Positions 35,510 through 46,347 are shown, counted from the stretch's first letter. The stretch: DNA of 64,000 nt from Corbicula japonica (GCA_038501625.1 JAZAYU010000003.1:2483001-2547000); one strand, 5' to 3'. Translations and numbers: made by a program. Notes: generated by a model from the sequence alone, not told the origin.

Positions 35510-36440
35510 ACAGTGAACAGTGACCTTGACCCCACCAGGCCCATTTTCAATACCAAGTTTCGTCTTCACAGACACTACCTATATAGCAATTTTCATCACA
35601 ATATCTCATTCCGAACTACAGTTATTGAGCATATACATTTTTTCTATTTTTATTAACAGTGACCTTGACACCTCAGGCCTTACTTTCAATTTCAAAAGTT
35701 GTCTTCACAGAAACCACCAATATACCAAATTTCATTCAAGAATCTCATTCTAAGCTATAGTTACTGAGTGGAAATGAAGTTTTGAAGTTAAAATAACAGT
35801 GACCTTGACCTTGAACTCACAGGCCCCAAAGTCAAACCTAACCTGTATCTTGTAATGTTACATCTGTGTTCCAAATAATAATTAAATCAATGAAGTATTT
35901 CATGAATTATCGTCCAGAAACAGTTTTTTTTTTTATTTTAAGTAGCAGTGACCTTGACATTGACCCCACAGGCCCCAAAGGCGAACTCAACCTGTATCTT
36001 CTGATGTTACATCTATGTCCCAAAAAAGGATTTAATCTGTGAAGTATTTCATGAGTAATCATCTGGAAACTATTTTTCTATTTTTAGTAACACTGACCTT
36101 GACCTTGACCCCACCAGCCCCAAAGTCGAACCTGACCTGTATCTTGTGATGTTACACCTGTGTACCAAACATTTTTAAAAAATTTGATTCCTTTCAGGAG
36201 TTATCGTCTGGAAAGCATTTTTCTATTTTTAATAACAGTGACCTTGACACTGACCCCACCAGCCCCAAAATCAAACTTGACCTGTATCTTATGATGTTAC
36301 ACATGTGTACCAAAAATTATTTAAATCTGTCAAGCCTTTCATGAGCTATCATCCGGAAATGAATAATCCGACTGACAGACCGACTGACCGACAAGCTCAC
36401 TCCTTATACCCCCTCAAACTTCGTTTGTGGGGGTATAATA
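35510..36440. mobile_element. Pearl-like element with about six tandem units
   Basis: Units of ~145-155 bp contain TTTTAGTAACAGTGACCTTGAC, CCCAAAGTCGAACCTGACC and TTTCATGAGTTATCGTCTGG-like words. An ACTG/ACCG tract follows (GACTGACAGACCGACTGACC), then a terminal hairpin TACCCCCTCAAACTT / TTTGTGGGGGTA (36407-36436). Confidence 0.7.
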
Positions 36441-36575
36441 AAAAAAATAATAATGACAAATGCCAAGGTTTTTTAATTTGTTTTATTGATGACAGTGAAA
36501 TGACAAAGATGCAATACCTTAGATTATCTCCATCGAAAAACACCCAATCTCAAGATAGTCTCACTTATTACCATG

Positions 36576-36805
36576 TTAACCCTTTCCTCCATAAATAGGC
36601 ATTTTTACGCATGTGCGACCAGTGTAGATCCAAATCCGTGCCATCTGATCAGGATCCGCACTGGTCACATTCAAGTCAGAAATAACCTAATGAATCAAAA
36701 AGCGAACAGTTTAGATAATGATCAGACAGCATGGAAGTGCCGTCTGATTTGGATCTAAACTGTCTGCCCTTGCAATAAAGGTGTGTCTATGGAGGAAAGG
36801 GTTAA
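36576..36805. mobile_element. MITE-B copy, near-intact
   Basis: TTAACCCTTTCCTCCATAAA to TATGGAGGAAAGGGTTAA. Confidence 0.85.
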
Positions 36806-37105
36806 GTTATTTTCCCCTTAACACATATGGCATGTTCTCTTGGATATAAGTATCTATTGTAGTAAAGGCATAACCTTTGTATAATTACAGTCTGATACTG
36901 CCACACTGATTTTCTATAAGCCTAATTCAAACAATATGGAGAAAGTGTATTTCTAGTCCAGCAGCATTCTAAGATGCTAGAATCACCTGTATAGTTCCCT
37001 CAATACTCCTAAAATATAGTTTTTACATAAAACACCAGACAATGGAATTTCCTAGGGCATGTTCCGAACAAGTACCCACAAAATAAATCATCTGCATTGA
37101 ATTAT

Positions 37106-37119
37106 GTTACCGTGGTAAC
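37106..37119. promoter_or_regulatory. Possible RFX X-box
   Basis: GTTACCGTGGTAAC is a perfect palindrome fitting the RFX site (GTNRCC-N-GGYNAC type). It is a motif match only and may be chance. Confidence 0.25.
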
Positions 37120-37803
37120 AGAAGCATCGTCATTTACCTGGTTTTTAGTCTAATCAATCAACAGACATAAAAAATGTCAATTTTATGTTGCAGAAAATGG
37201 AAAGCATGGCTGTAATGTAAGAATTCAGAGGCACTTCTGTAGAGTATTTTAGAACAATGAGACAAAACAACTGCACTTAAATAATGCTATTTATATTGTA
37301 CATTATCTTCTATAATGCCCAGGTTATTCAATTTACTGCCATTTACTTGTTAGATTTTTTTAAATTTGAAAAAAAAGTCAACTTGAATTATCCTGAACTG
37401 GTCCAGATTTTAATGTTGTTCAAATGGGATAGTGAGGGGAGTGGTCGTAGTTTGGGGGGGGGGGTGAAAAAGGGGAGTGTCTTGGCATACCAACATAAGT
37501 TATCATGGAAATGAATTAAACAAAGTTTTAAAGCGGTACATTACAAAATTTAAAAGCAATACATGACTTTTCATGCAAACTACCTTAAAATTCTCAAAAT
37601 TTTAAGTCAAAAAAGGATCATAACTTGTTAAAGAGATAAAGTATTGCTACTTGGTATACCAAACTCGGATACAAAGGTGAACAAAAAGCTCAAAGATTCA
37701 AAATGTAGAATTTAATTCAAACTTATTGACTGTAATTAGATTGTGAAACAAGTTCCAAATTATACTGTTCAAGCTCAACAACTGCTTCCTGGGTTGAAAC
37801 CAG

Positions 37804-37904
37804 TGCCCAAGTTTATAAAACTGAGCATGGAAACCAGTCTCAAATCTCAAGGATCTGATTGGCTGAAATGGCGACTGGTGGCCATTTCAGCCAATCAGAT
37901 GCTG
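37804..37904. mobile_element. MITE-A copy, right third missing
   Basis: The left arm and centre are intact; the copy stops after CCAATCAGATGCT. Confidence 0.8.
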
Positions 37905-38237
37905 TAATTTTGTAGATCATGTTCACACTTTTCATGATAAATTTGTACATTCACACCTAACGTGGTAATTGCAATAAACATGTAAATGTTTTTCTGCCTA
38001 AAACTTTGGAAACTAATCATCTAAAATCTGTGTTAGTAACAAATCTGCATTAACTCATGCAAACAAATTAATTCATTTGAAACATGCAAACAATTTTCCC
38101 CAATTAGTTCTAGAGGAAAACAGAATTAAGAGATCATCTAATAACCTGGAAAATAACTGTGTATTAACAGAGAAAACATTGTGTCCCATGCGTGTTTAGA
38201 AGAAATGCTCTACCAAAACGTAAAACCTGTGCTAACA

Positions 38238-38475
38238 TTAACCTTTTACTCCATGGTTACGCCTTTTATCACATGGGCCACCAGTGTAGATCCTGATCAA
38301 TAGATACACTGTACCGTCTGATCTAGATCTACACTGTTCGCTTCTTGGTCAAAAGTAACCTAATGAATCTAAAGTGAATAGTGCAGATCCTGATCATATG
38401 GCACTGATGTGCTTGCTGATCTGGATCTACACTGGTCTCACATGGTATATCAGCTATATCCCATGGAGCAATGGT
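38238..38475. mobile_element. MITE-B copy
   Basis: TTAACCTTTTACTCCATGGT start, two hairpins, CCCATGGAGCAATGGTTTTA end. Confidence 0.75.
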
Positions 38476-38952
38476 TTTATAAAGACAACATGGAACAATA
38501 ACTTTCTACCATACAATATGTAAGAATACTCTATTCATACATTGCATGGCATACATACCTCCTGATATCAAGTTATGAAAAAAGAAAGATATTCTGTATA
38601 TTAGCGTGTATTTAAAACTGCTCATTAGGAAAAGAATTTCAGCAATGTACATTACAGTTATTATGAACTTAAAGCACATTAATAAAAAAATTTATGATAA
38701 TTTTGTTGTTGGAAAATTTCAAGGGCTATGAAAATAAAATCAAAGCTTTGAGGGCAAAAACAAGATCTTAAAATGTACACAACTTTCAAAGTAAGTTTTA
38801 TTTCAAAGCAGGGTGATTGATAAACTGGTTCATTTTCACAAAAAAATGAAAAACATAAAAAGATCTTTCCCCAAAACCAGACCTCTGCCTCTTTTACATT
38901 TATTCTGTAATAAGTTATTCATCCCTCTTCGAATGACGTCATGTTGTAAGAG

Positions 38953-39168
38953 TTAACCCTTTACTCTATATCATTAATACAGGTTTTATCATATTTGTGA
39001 ACCAGTATAGATCCAGATCAAGTGGCACATCGTTGCCATCTGATCTGCTTTTTGCTTTTTGGTCAGTAATAATAGATTTAAAAGCTAACAGTGTACATCC
39101 TGATTAAATGGCACAGATGTGCTGGCTGACCTGGATCTTAACTGTTCACCCATGGAGTAAAGGGTAAA
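38953..39168. mobile_element. MITE-B copy
   Basis: TTAACCCTTTACTCTATATC to CATGGAGTAAAGGGTAAA. Confidence 0.75.
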
Positions 39169-39309
39169 ATATTGTACATGTAACTGAGTTTGTAGAACCT
39201 GCTGTTTTCTGGCAGAATGCAACCAGAAATTTATCATAATAAAGTAAGATATTTTCATAATATAATAAATGCCAGAAGGGTAAGGTATTATTAGTTGAGA
39301 AAGCATCCC

Positions 39310-39536
39310 TTAACCCTTTCCTCCATAAGACACACCTTTATTGCGTGGGCAAACAGTTTAGATCCAGATCAGCCGGCACATCTGTGCTGTCTGATCAGGA
39401 TCTAAACTGTTCGCTTTTTTATTCATCAGGTTATTTCTGACCAAAATGTGACCAGTGCAGATCCTGATCAGATGACACAGATGTGGCTGATCTGGATCTA
39501 CACTGGTCGCACATGCATATATGAAGGAAAGGGTTA
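39310..39536. mobile_element. MITE-B copy, near-intact
   Basis: TTAACCCTTTCCTCCATAAG to ATGAAGGAAAGGGTTAA, opposite internal orientation to the 29754 copy. Confidence 0.85.
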
Positions 39537-40180
39537 ACGAAAAAGAATACTGGTCTCCAAATGGTCGGATATCAAAGGAGCAGGGCTGGAAGAGAAGCAA
39601 ACCCAATAGCTGAATTTTACAACAGTGAATGTTCTTACACAACAACAAGCCAGATAAAGCTATCACTGCAACGCTCTTAATCTTTGTTGTATGGAAAAAT
39701 ACATTCATAATATTTGAGGGTTTCACGCAAGACTATTGTAACTACATTAAAATATAGAAGGAGTTATGACAGTCTTGCGTGCAAGCCTTAAAAATTTAAT
39801 TTTACATTGAATTAAAACTACCTACATTTTTTAAAATATTTTTGAAGTTAAGAACAACATTTATTTTTTAATAAAACAACTCCAAGAGTTATTGGCCATG
39901 CTTAAGCTTACGTATGGGTCGCAAGAAGGAATAATGACCAGCTTATCAAGGTAGGTGAATGGATAAGTGAGAGTATAGTTACAGACAAACAGTACAAAGT
40001 CTCTGTCCAAAAGCATCATTTTGAAGGTGAGGTCATTTGTTCAAAAGCATGTCATGGTAAAGGATATATTTAACCAGGACCTTGGTAAGTCTGTGTACTT
40101 TGATAAAGTCTGTTTGTAATACAAGAAAGTCTACAGTTTGCTGATAAGGAGGTGAAGAGGGGAGTGTGTATAATAATTAC

Positions 40181-40348
40181 CTTGTGAATTTCTCTATTGA
40201 TATTGGCTACTTTAATATTAGCATCCATGGCTTCCAGATTCATATCGAGATCTTGTGCTGTCTGTTTGAACTTTGTCCAGTTGGGTACGATGATGACCAG
40301 CATCTTACGCTTCTTCTCTGTGTCAGATTTCAACGTCTCCCAGGCATC
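40181..40348 (-). CDS. DMD: Dystrophin exon (human exon 40 equivalent), R14 end and R15 helix A
   Basis: 168 bp, 56 codons, phase 0 to 0, between CATTGACAG and GTAATT. It encodes DAWETLKSDTEKKRKMLVII, NWTKFKQTAQDLDMNLEAM (human HQWYQYKRQADDLLKCLDDI) and KVANINREIHK. The donor opens the longest intron of the window (19.3 kb), which holds a candidate alternative first exon. Confidence 0.95.
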
Positions 40349-40601
40349 CTGTCAATGTAAAGTGAGGCAAAAAAATGACAAAATGTACTTATCAATATTT
40401 TATTTTGTGGATATTAATACTGCAGATTTTGACAACCTTACATACCCTACACAAAACATGGAAAACCCTTTTCTTTATGTGATAAGGCTGTTATCTAGGG
40501 GCAAACAGTGTAGATCAAGAGTAATGGATTTAAGGGTTAAACAATTCAGCCCAATCAAGGCCAGCAAAAACAAGAAAAATGGTGAAAAAAAAAGGTGTTA
40601 C

Positions 40602-40739
40602 CTTCAAAGTTTCCACTTCAGCCTGTATGCGTAGACTTTCTGAAGGGTCTTCATCTTCTAGTTGCCGTGACAACTGGTCGCCCTGGACTACTAGACTCTC
40701 TATATTCTCGGACATTCTATTCAGATTTGTATCGAGTTT
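40602..40739 (-). CDS. DMD: Dystrophin exon (human exon 39 equivalent), spectrin repeat R14
   Basis: 138 bp, the human length, 46 codons, phase 0 to 0, between TTTTTCAG and GTAACA. It encodes KLDTNLNRMSENIESLVVQG, DQLSRQLEDEDPSESLRIQA and EVETLK. Human has NEGTVKELLQRGDNLQQRI in the same position. Helix C lacks the usual Trp, as does human R14. Confidence 0.96.
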
Positions 40740-40932
40740 CTGAAAAATTACAAATATAACAATTATTACAAATATTCAAACTCTAACTTGAAAATGTAAC
40801 ATTAAAATGGATAAAATAATATTAGAATAAGTTTTCATTACACTTTTTTTGTTTCCTTGACAACCTCTGTTCAAACATGTTAAAATGAATGCTAGCCGAA
40901 TGTATTTCCAGTGAAAACCAAGCCTGCAATAT

Positions 40933-41153
40933 TTTAAACCTTTATTCCAGATATACACATTTTATCACATAGGTGAAGAGTGTAGATCCAGATCAGCTTC
41001 AGATCTGCACTGTTCACTTTTTGATTAATTACGATAATTCTGACCAAAAAGCGGAAAGTGCAGATCCTGATCAGACGGCAAGCATGTGCTAACTGAACTA
41101 GATTTGCACTGTTTGCTCATGCCATAAAGGCTTATATAAGGAGGAAAGGATTA
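40933..41153. mobile_element. MITE-B copy close to the exon 38 equivalent donor
   Basis: TTTAAACCTTTATTCCAGAT to AAGGAGGAAAGGATTAA, ending 58 bases from the coding exon. Confidence 0.75.
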
Positions 41154-41211
41154 ATGTTTGACATGTTTGATGACTTTCAAAGTTTCTTTTTCATTTATTT
41201 AAAAGAAGTAC

Positions 41212-41520
41212 CTTTGCATTATCTTGAAGATCACCTATGCCATCCTTTGTGATGATTTGACCTTCACACAGAACATCCCTCTGGTAGGCATTTATCATTT
41301 CCATAGCAGTCTCATACAGAGAATGGAACTTTGAGGCCGAACCTTCAATGTCCTCTGCTGCAGCAGCTGGGGTCATTGAGGTCATCACCTGGGTTACAGA
41401 TGTCTTGGAGATGGTTGTCTTGGCAACTTCGACCTTGACCTCAGTGTGTTCGATCTCCATGGGAGACACAAGAACTGTGCTGGTAACAACATTGGTCGTT
41501 TGGAATTCTGCTAATTTATC
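41212..41520 (-). CDS. DMD: Dystrophin exon (human exon 38 equivalent) with a ~50-residue linker insertion between R13 and R14
   Basis: 309 bp, 103 codons, phase 0 to 0, between TTTTTTAG and GTACTT; the human exon is 123 bp. After DKLAEF come about 48 residues rich in Thr, Val, Ser and Met (from TTNVVTSTVLVSPMEIEH through KTTISKTSVTQVMTSMTP to AAAAEDIEG). Helix A of R14 follows, beginning ASKFHSLYETAMEMINAYQR. The linker has no coiled-coil heptads and looks disordered. Human R13 and R14 abut without such a segment, so this is a lineage-specific hinge-like insertion. Confidence 0.94.
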
Positions 41521-41942
41521 CTAAAAAATTTGTGAAAAATTAACAACTTTTCAATCAAAAGTTCTGCATATGTTAAGTTGACCTTTAAACCTGCTGCTGT
41601 AAAAAACAATTATAGTTTCAACCATTTTATACACAGTTACAGACTGATCATGATTTAACAAATTAAGAAATTATGTTAAACAGTCAGCTAACAATGTTTT
41701 ATACAAATCTATGCTGGAAAACTCGTATATACCCATAACTCATATACCAATGTCCTGGCAACATCCCTTAAACTGTGGTGAAATGTTCAAATGCTGACAG
41801 TTAAAGGTATTCTAGAATTTGTAGAAATCTATGTATTAGCAAAATAAAAAGGTACCAGAAAAATTAAACCACAGATGTAGGTTTAATCAACAATACTTTA
41901 AGATATGTTTGTTCATTCTTCCACTATGTATTATCTTTATAC
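41521..41942. other. Intron, nothing recognised
   Basis: Short AT-rich intron without repeats. Confidence 0.7.
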
Positions 41943-42101
41943 CTTAATTCGTTGCAGGAGCTCAGCCCATCTTTGATTCAGGTAGGTGAGTTCAGGTTCA
42001 ACCATACTTGTGTATCGATTACTCTTGTTCATCACCTGTACCGCCGCCTCCCGAACTTCATCTACAACACTCGCCTTGTCATAACAATCACTCTGCAGCA
42101 T
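41943..42101 (-). CDS. DMD: Dystrophin exon (human exon 37 equivalent), R13 helices B-C
   Basis: 159 bp, 53 codons, phase 0 to 0, between GTTTTCAG and GTATAAA. It encodes MLQSDCYDKASVVDEVREAA, VMNKSNRYTSMVEPELTYLN and QRWAELLQRIK. The last parts match human NLMANRGDHCRKLVEPQISE and NHRFAAISHRIK. Confidence 0.96.
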
Positions 42102-42341
42102 CTGAAAACACAAGCAAGCTATATACAGAATAATGTTTCAGTTGACACTGCCCACAGCAGTCACTTTTTCTTAAAGTTACAGTCACCGATGCCCAAGGTT
42201 GTTAATTCCCCTGACAGCTACAGCACCACTGCCCACAGTGATCCTTCTCATCAACAGTGACTCTAATGGAAATTTGGTCAACGCCTGCTTGACAGTTGCT
42301 ACACTAGAGAAATCATAGCCAACACATACACATGACATCAA

Positions 42342-42536
42342 TTAACACTTTTCTCCATAGATACAACTTTTATGGATGGGCAAAAGTGTAGATCCAGATC
42401 AGCCAGCACATCTATCCTGATGGTTTTTATATCTGTTAAGTTATATCTGACCAAGAAGTGAACATTTGCCAGCTGACATGGATCTACACTGGTCACACGC
42501 GCGATAAAGCACAATAATATGAAGTAAACGGGTAAA
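42342..42536. mobile_element. MITE-B copy, shortened
   Basis: TTAACACTTTTCTCCATAGA start; second hairpin partly deleted. Confidence 0.7.
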
Positions 42537-42926
42537 TGATGCAAACAAAAATAATTATGAAAAACAGAATGATGTGCAGAATAGTGTACAGTATATCCAC
42601 AATCAGGCGCAAGGTCAAATCAATGAAATATGAAAAATGCTGAAATTTTCATATAAAAAAAAAACATTTAAAAAAAAATCTCTGATCAGTTCAGATTGTT
42701 TCAAAGTTTTTTTTTGGTACTTTTGATTGAAAGTGTAATGTCATTATAACTGGCGTATGCATATTAGCACATTTTGATATATTGAAAAGATACCCAACAA
42801 AAGCACAACCCATTATTTTGCTTCTGCTGTATTCAAATCAAAATATCATACCAACAAAATATTACATGTAATACTTATAGAAAAACAACAAAATGATGAG
42901 CAGGAAAATATATCACTGTAGAGTAC

Positions 42927-43082
42927 CTGAAGTTTACCAGTCCAGTAGTCGGCAGCCTGTTGCTGTGGTAACAAGGTATCGTGGGTATGTAGAACAGCCT
43001 CAGTCTGGCTGATCCAATCCTTCAGCTTCATCAGTATCGTCTGGAAGCTCTGAAAATCTGTGTCAACTGTTGACGCATCAGA
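42927..43082 (-). CDS. DMD: Dystrophin exon (human exon 36 equivalent), R13 helices A-B
   Basis: 156 bp, 52 codons, phase 0 to 0, between GTTTTCAG and GTACTC. It encodes SDASTVDTDFQSFQTILMKL, KDWISQTEAVLHTHDTLLPQ and YWTGKLQ. Helix A carries the conserved Trp (KDWI; human TKWI). Nine residues longer than human exon 36 (129 bp). Confidence 0.94.
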
Positions 43083-43116
43083 CTGAAAACAAGACAATAA
43101 AACAAGTAAATCAGTA

Positions 43117-43261
43117 CCCAAGATCACAAAATTGAGATTGGAGACCAGTCTCAAATCTCAAACATCTTATTTGCTGAAATGGCCACCAGTTGCCATTTCA
43201 GCCAATAAGATGCTTGAGATTTGAGAATGGTCTCCTAATTTAGTTTTATGTTCTTGGGCAC
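43117..43261. mobile_element. MITE-A copy
   Basis: ACCCAAGATCACAAAATTGA to TTTAGTTTTATGTTCTTGGG, starting 35 bases upstream of the exon 36 equivalent acceptor. Confidence 0.8.
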
Positions 43262-43327
43262 AGAGCCACATCATAGGAAAATTGAGCTCAAACTGTGTAA
43301 AGGGAACTATTAACTTGAATTTAATGG

Positions 43328-43556
43328 TGTAGCGTTATGCTACCGCATAGAAGAGACTAACAAGGTGTAAGTCTGTTACGGCCAGGAGCCCTCGTTGTGG
43401 TCGCTCGGACGAGCTACTAAGACTGCCACTCTGGAGAGCTTTGCTCGCCCAGTATTTATATAGAACCCTAGCTACCGTTAATAACAAGTTAACAATAATT
43501 TCGCTAGGGTTATATAACAATTGTAATAATAAATAGTCTGCAACCACAGCGATACA
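43328..43556 (-). mobile_element. Possible solo LTR
   Basis: On the minus strand a 229-bp block begins TGTATCGCTGTGG and ends AACGCTACA (TGT...ACA form). It carries TTCTATATAAATAC followed by a GC-richer stretch, like a promoter and start region. A further GC-rich 100 bp up to 43664 ends in an inverted copy of the LTR start. No target duplication was found and no coding remnant is present. Confidence 0.35.
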
Positions 43557-43711
43557 CCGGTTGACCCTATCCGCAGGCCGAGTGTCCAGTGCAAGCTTTC
43601 ACTGACACACCGACCTTCTTACAGGTCACCGAGTACGAACTGATATCGCTGTAGTTGCATATTATATTACAAATGGCTGATGAGTGTATTACCTTTTTTC
43701 TGGGTTGTGGG

Positions 43712-43790
43712 TGCACCTATGTGCAGGCTGATCTGAATCTACATTGGTTGAACTTGGGCTACTCGCATAAACCATTGAATAAAGGGTTAA
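43712..43790. mobile_element. MITE-B right-half fragment
   Basis: TGTGCAGGCTGATCTGAATC and end TTGAATAAAGGGTTAA. Confidence 0.55.
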
Positions 43791-43904
43791 AGGAAAATCT
43801 TAAAATATCAAAATAGTCTGGAAGATCATTGATTTTTGTGGCATAGCACACATAGTCTTTAACACTGAATTGTGAAAGATATGACAATGACTTTTTGTAC
43901 TCAC

Positions 43905-44087
43905 TTGTAACTTTGCTATCCATGTTGTCAGTCTATCAGACAACTGTTTCCACTGACTAACAAGGTTCTCATAGTTAGTTCTGGTCTCAGGTAGCTCCCC
44001 TTCTTCTGTCAGCTCCTCCAGATGGCGTACCAGCTCCTTCATGGACGTGAGCAGTGACTGTCTGCGTAACATCTCCTCGTGAGTAGC
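43905..44087 (-). CDS. DMD: Dystrophin exon (human exon 35 equivalent), spectrin repeat R12
   Basis: 183 bp, 61 codons, phase 0 to 0, between GCTTACACAG and GTGAGT. It encodes ATHEEMLRRQSLLTSMKELV, EEGELPETRTNYENLVSQWK and LSDRLTTWIAKLQ. Human exon 35 is 180 bp and has LSLLNSNWIAVTSRAEEWL at the corresponding position. Confidence 0.95.
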
Positions 44088-44272
44088 CTGTGTAAGCAGA
44101 GGTGTGTTAGTGTCAGTTATAGATTAGAGAATCGTCAACCAACAATATTGGCTGAGTCCATGTAAAAATTTGTGTCTGTGACATATTCAGCATTTGTATT
44201 TTTTGCTATCTTTTTTTATTAAACATTATATTTTTTACAAGTTTTAAAATAAGTGCAGTGTGAGAACCAATG

Positions 44273-44328
44273 TGCAGCTAGAGATCTGAGACTGTTTCCC
44301 AACTGCAGTTGTATAACCTTATGACCCA
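44273..44328. mobile_element. MITE-A end fragment
   Basis: AGAGATCTGAGACTGTTTCCC to GTTGTATAACCTTATGACCC. Confidence 0.45.
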
Positions 44329-44380
44329 GTTTTATTAAAAAATTCATACTGCTAGAAAAAATAAAAAATAAAGATATTTA

Positions 44381-44730
44381 GGCAATAGAAAATTAATTCC
44401 TAGATTCTCATTCCCGCCCGCCCCTTGAAAATCATTCCGACCGAAGATTCTCATTCCCGCCCTCCCCTTGAAAATAATTCCGACCGAACAGTTTTTATTT
44501 TGAAAAAAAAAAATGTGTTACAATTTACGAATTGGTAGAGAACGAAAACGCAGAATGAAACATTTAAGTGCAAATCGGCAATTTATAGTGGTTTAGATGC
44601 TTGTTTATCTTTGCGCTACACAAGCATCATTAGAAACAGTGAGAATGATAAATAAAAAATAAAACCTGCCCATCCGCCCCATTTTTTCCCAAAATTTGGA
44701 TGATAATCTAGGAATTAATTTTCTATTGCC
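44381..44730. mobile_element. PIF/Harbinger-like MITE
   Basis: 350 bp with ~22-bp perfect inverted ends starting GGCAATAGAAAATTAATTCC, flanked by TTA on both sides (44378-44380 and 44731-44733). A 3-bp TTA duplication and GG ends fit PIF/Harbinger MITEs. The sequence GATTCTCATTCCCGCCC...GACCGA is duplicated inside. Confidence 0.75.
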
Positions 44731-44859
44731 TTATGTCAATTAAAGCATGAATACAAGTATAACAGTAGTACAAATCAATGCCAGAAAATGAACCCAATTT
44801 ATGTCATTTATCAGTAAACACAAATAAAAATCTTTTGGGAGTATCAAATAACTTGACCT

Positions 44860-45180
44860 ACCATTATTGTTTACTGCTAGACAATCTGTGCATAATATGT
44901 CCTCTTTTTAATATTCTATCATTTATTTTATTATTTGTATACCAATATACAATATGAGGTAAAATAACACAACTATGAACACCAAACAACAAATAAATGA
45001 ATGGACTGATTGAACCTTTTGTTTTGAGAAAAAGCACAGCAGCCAATATGAGACACTTTACAATCATAAAAGTCCATGTTTGAAAACCTTTACTTGTAAA
45101 ACACAACAAAACCGTAATGATTGATGGCAAAAAAACATGTATAATGTTTATGCCAATAAAGAACTTTGACTTTGACTTTT
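44860..45180 (+). mobile_element. Probable 3' end of a non-LTR retrotransposon
   Basis: Ends in CCAATAAAGAACTTTGACTT plus a TTTGACTT repeat tail, a common end for CR1/L2-type LINE copies. The open frame on the minus strand (44864-45190) begins inside this tail and is judged an artefact. Confidence 0.45.
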
Positions 45181-45247
45181 TGATTATCAAATGACAACAA
45201 AAAATGTTCTTTCTTCACTTTGTCTGAATGTACAGAAAAGAACACTT

Positions 45248-45454
45248 TTACCCTTTACTCTATGGCTATAGCTTACTAGTGTAGATCTAGATCAACTTAT
45301 ACATCCTTGCAGTCTGATCAGGATCAACACATGTCATATCTTTACCAGAAGAAAACTATCAAATCTGAAATCAACTAGTGTAGATTCTGATGTGTAGGCT
45401 GATCTGGATCTACACTGCACATGGGATATAAACAATAACAATAGAGTAAGTTTA
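45248..45454. mobile_element. MITE-B copy, diverged
   Basis: TTACCCTTTACTCTATGGCT start; central deletion; right end AATAGAGTAAGTTTAA. Confidence 0.65.
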
Positions 45455-45970
45455 AACTGTTAACAAGCTGTAACAAGAAATTGTTGATACCACTGATCTA
45501 TATAAAAGTTGTGCAGGAACTTATAGCACTCTAGTAACGTTCTTAACGTATCTAGTGTATTGCTAGCATCAGCAAACACCAGTTGAGACCCGAACACCAA
45601 ATCCCTCACCTGCAGACTTTACAGGGCCATGCACACTTATCTTGTGAACCAGAGACGTGTATTGACAAACTATTAATAGTTAAACGTGCAATGCTATGTG
45701 ATTCACAGACGTTACAAACAACAATCTGACAAGGTCAAGGTGACGTTACAGTAATGGTGAACAAACAATTAACAAGGTGATTTAAGGTTACCATGACTTT
45801 GGAATGATCAATTACCAAACACCAGATTAAGGAGGTGTGCAGATTTCAACTTTCTTCAATAAAATTATTGAGCAAAATACTGTTTTTTAAAAGATACCAA
45901 CAAAAGCCACGTCACACTATGCTCACACTATCACACAGATACACTCACCCAATGTTCTGAATTTTCACCT

Positions 45971-46208
45971 TTTAGCCTTAACTCCATTAGATATGGCTAT
46001 TATCTTGTTGGCTAACAGCGTAAACACCAGAAAGCACATTTATGCCACCTGATCAGGATCTATACTATTTGCTTTTAGATTCATTAGGCTATTTCTGACC
46101 AAAAAGCAACCAGTGTATATCCGTCACGCGGCCGAGATGTGCTAGCTCATCTGTAATTATACTTATCGCCCATGGGATTTCAGCCATATTCCATGAAGTA
46201 AAAGGTTA
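45971..46208. mobile_element. MITE-B copy, diverged
   Basis: TTTAGCCTTAACTCCATTAG start and GGCTATTTCTGACCAAAAAG centre. Confidence 0.65.
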
Positions 46209-46347
46209 GGAAAAATTAGGTTGTGTGATATTGTTTTATTCTGTTTTCTAAGCAGACTTCCTGTGAAAACTCCACATATCCTGGTAAATAAATCTGAACT
46301 TTAATTAAATACTCACCACTTGAGTTCAGCTTTTCTCACATAATGCA

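Larger units (their letters stand above)
20901..40180. other. Longest intron, 19.3 kb (human intron 40 position)
   Basis: Contains about a dozen MITE-B copies, three MITE-A copies, two large tandem-core elements and the two candidate first exons. The stretch 24340-27690 has no recognised repeats apart from its candidate exons, in contrast to the rest of the window. That would fit an internal promoter region. Elsewhere unlisted stretches are AT-rich with nothing recognised. Confidence 0.7.

Noticed and set aside
40197..40634. 145-codon plus-strand open frame
   Set aside because: It runs across the complement of two dystrophin exons and an intron; its length is a by-product of the coding exons on the other strand.
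44864..45190. 108-codon hydrophobic open frame on the minus strand
   Set aside because: It begins in the complement of a TTTGACTT tail after AATAAAG, the end of a probable LINE copy on the plus strand. Frames of this kind recur as artefacts, and there is no splice or codon-bias support.
45957..45995. Possible 13-codon first exon MELRLKGENSEHW before GTGAGT
   Set aside because: The phase would fit the next dystrophin exon, but the ATG lies in a degenerate MITE-B end, has C at -3, and such short frames ending in a donor are common by chance.
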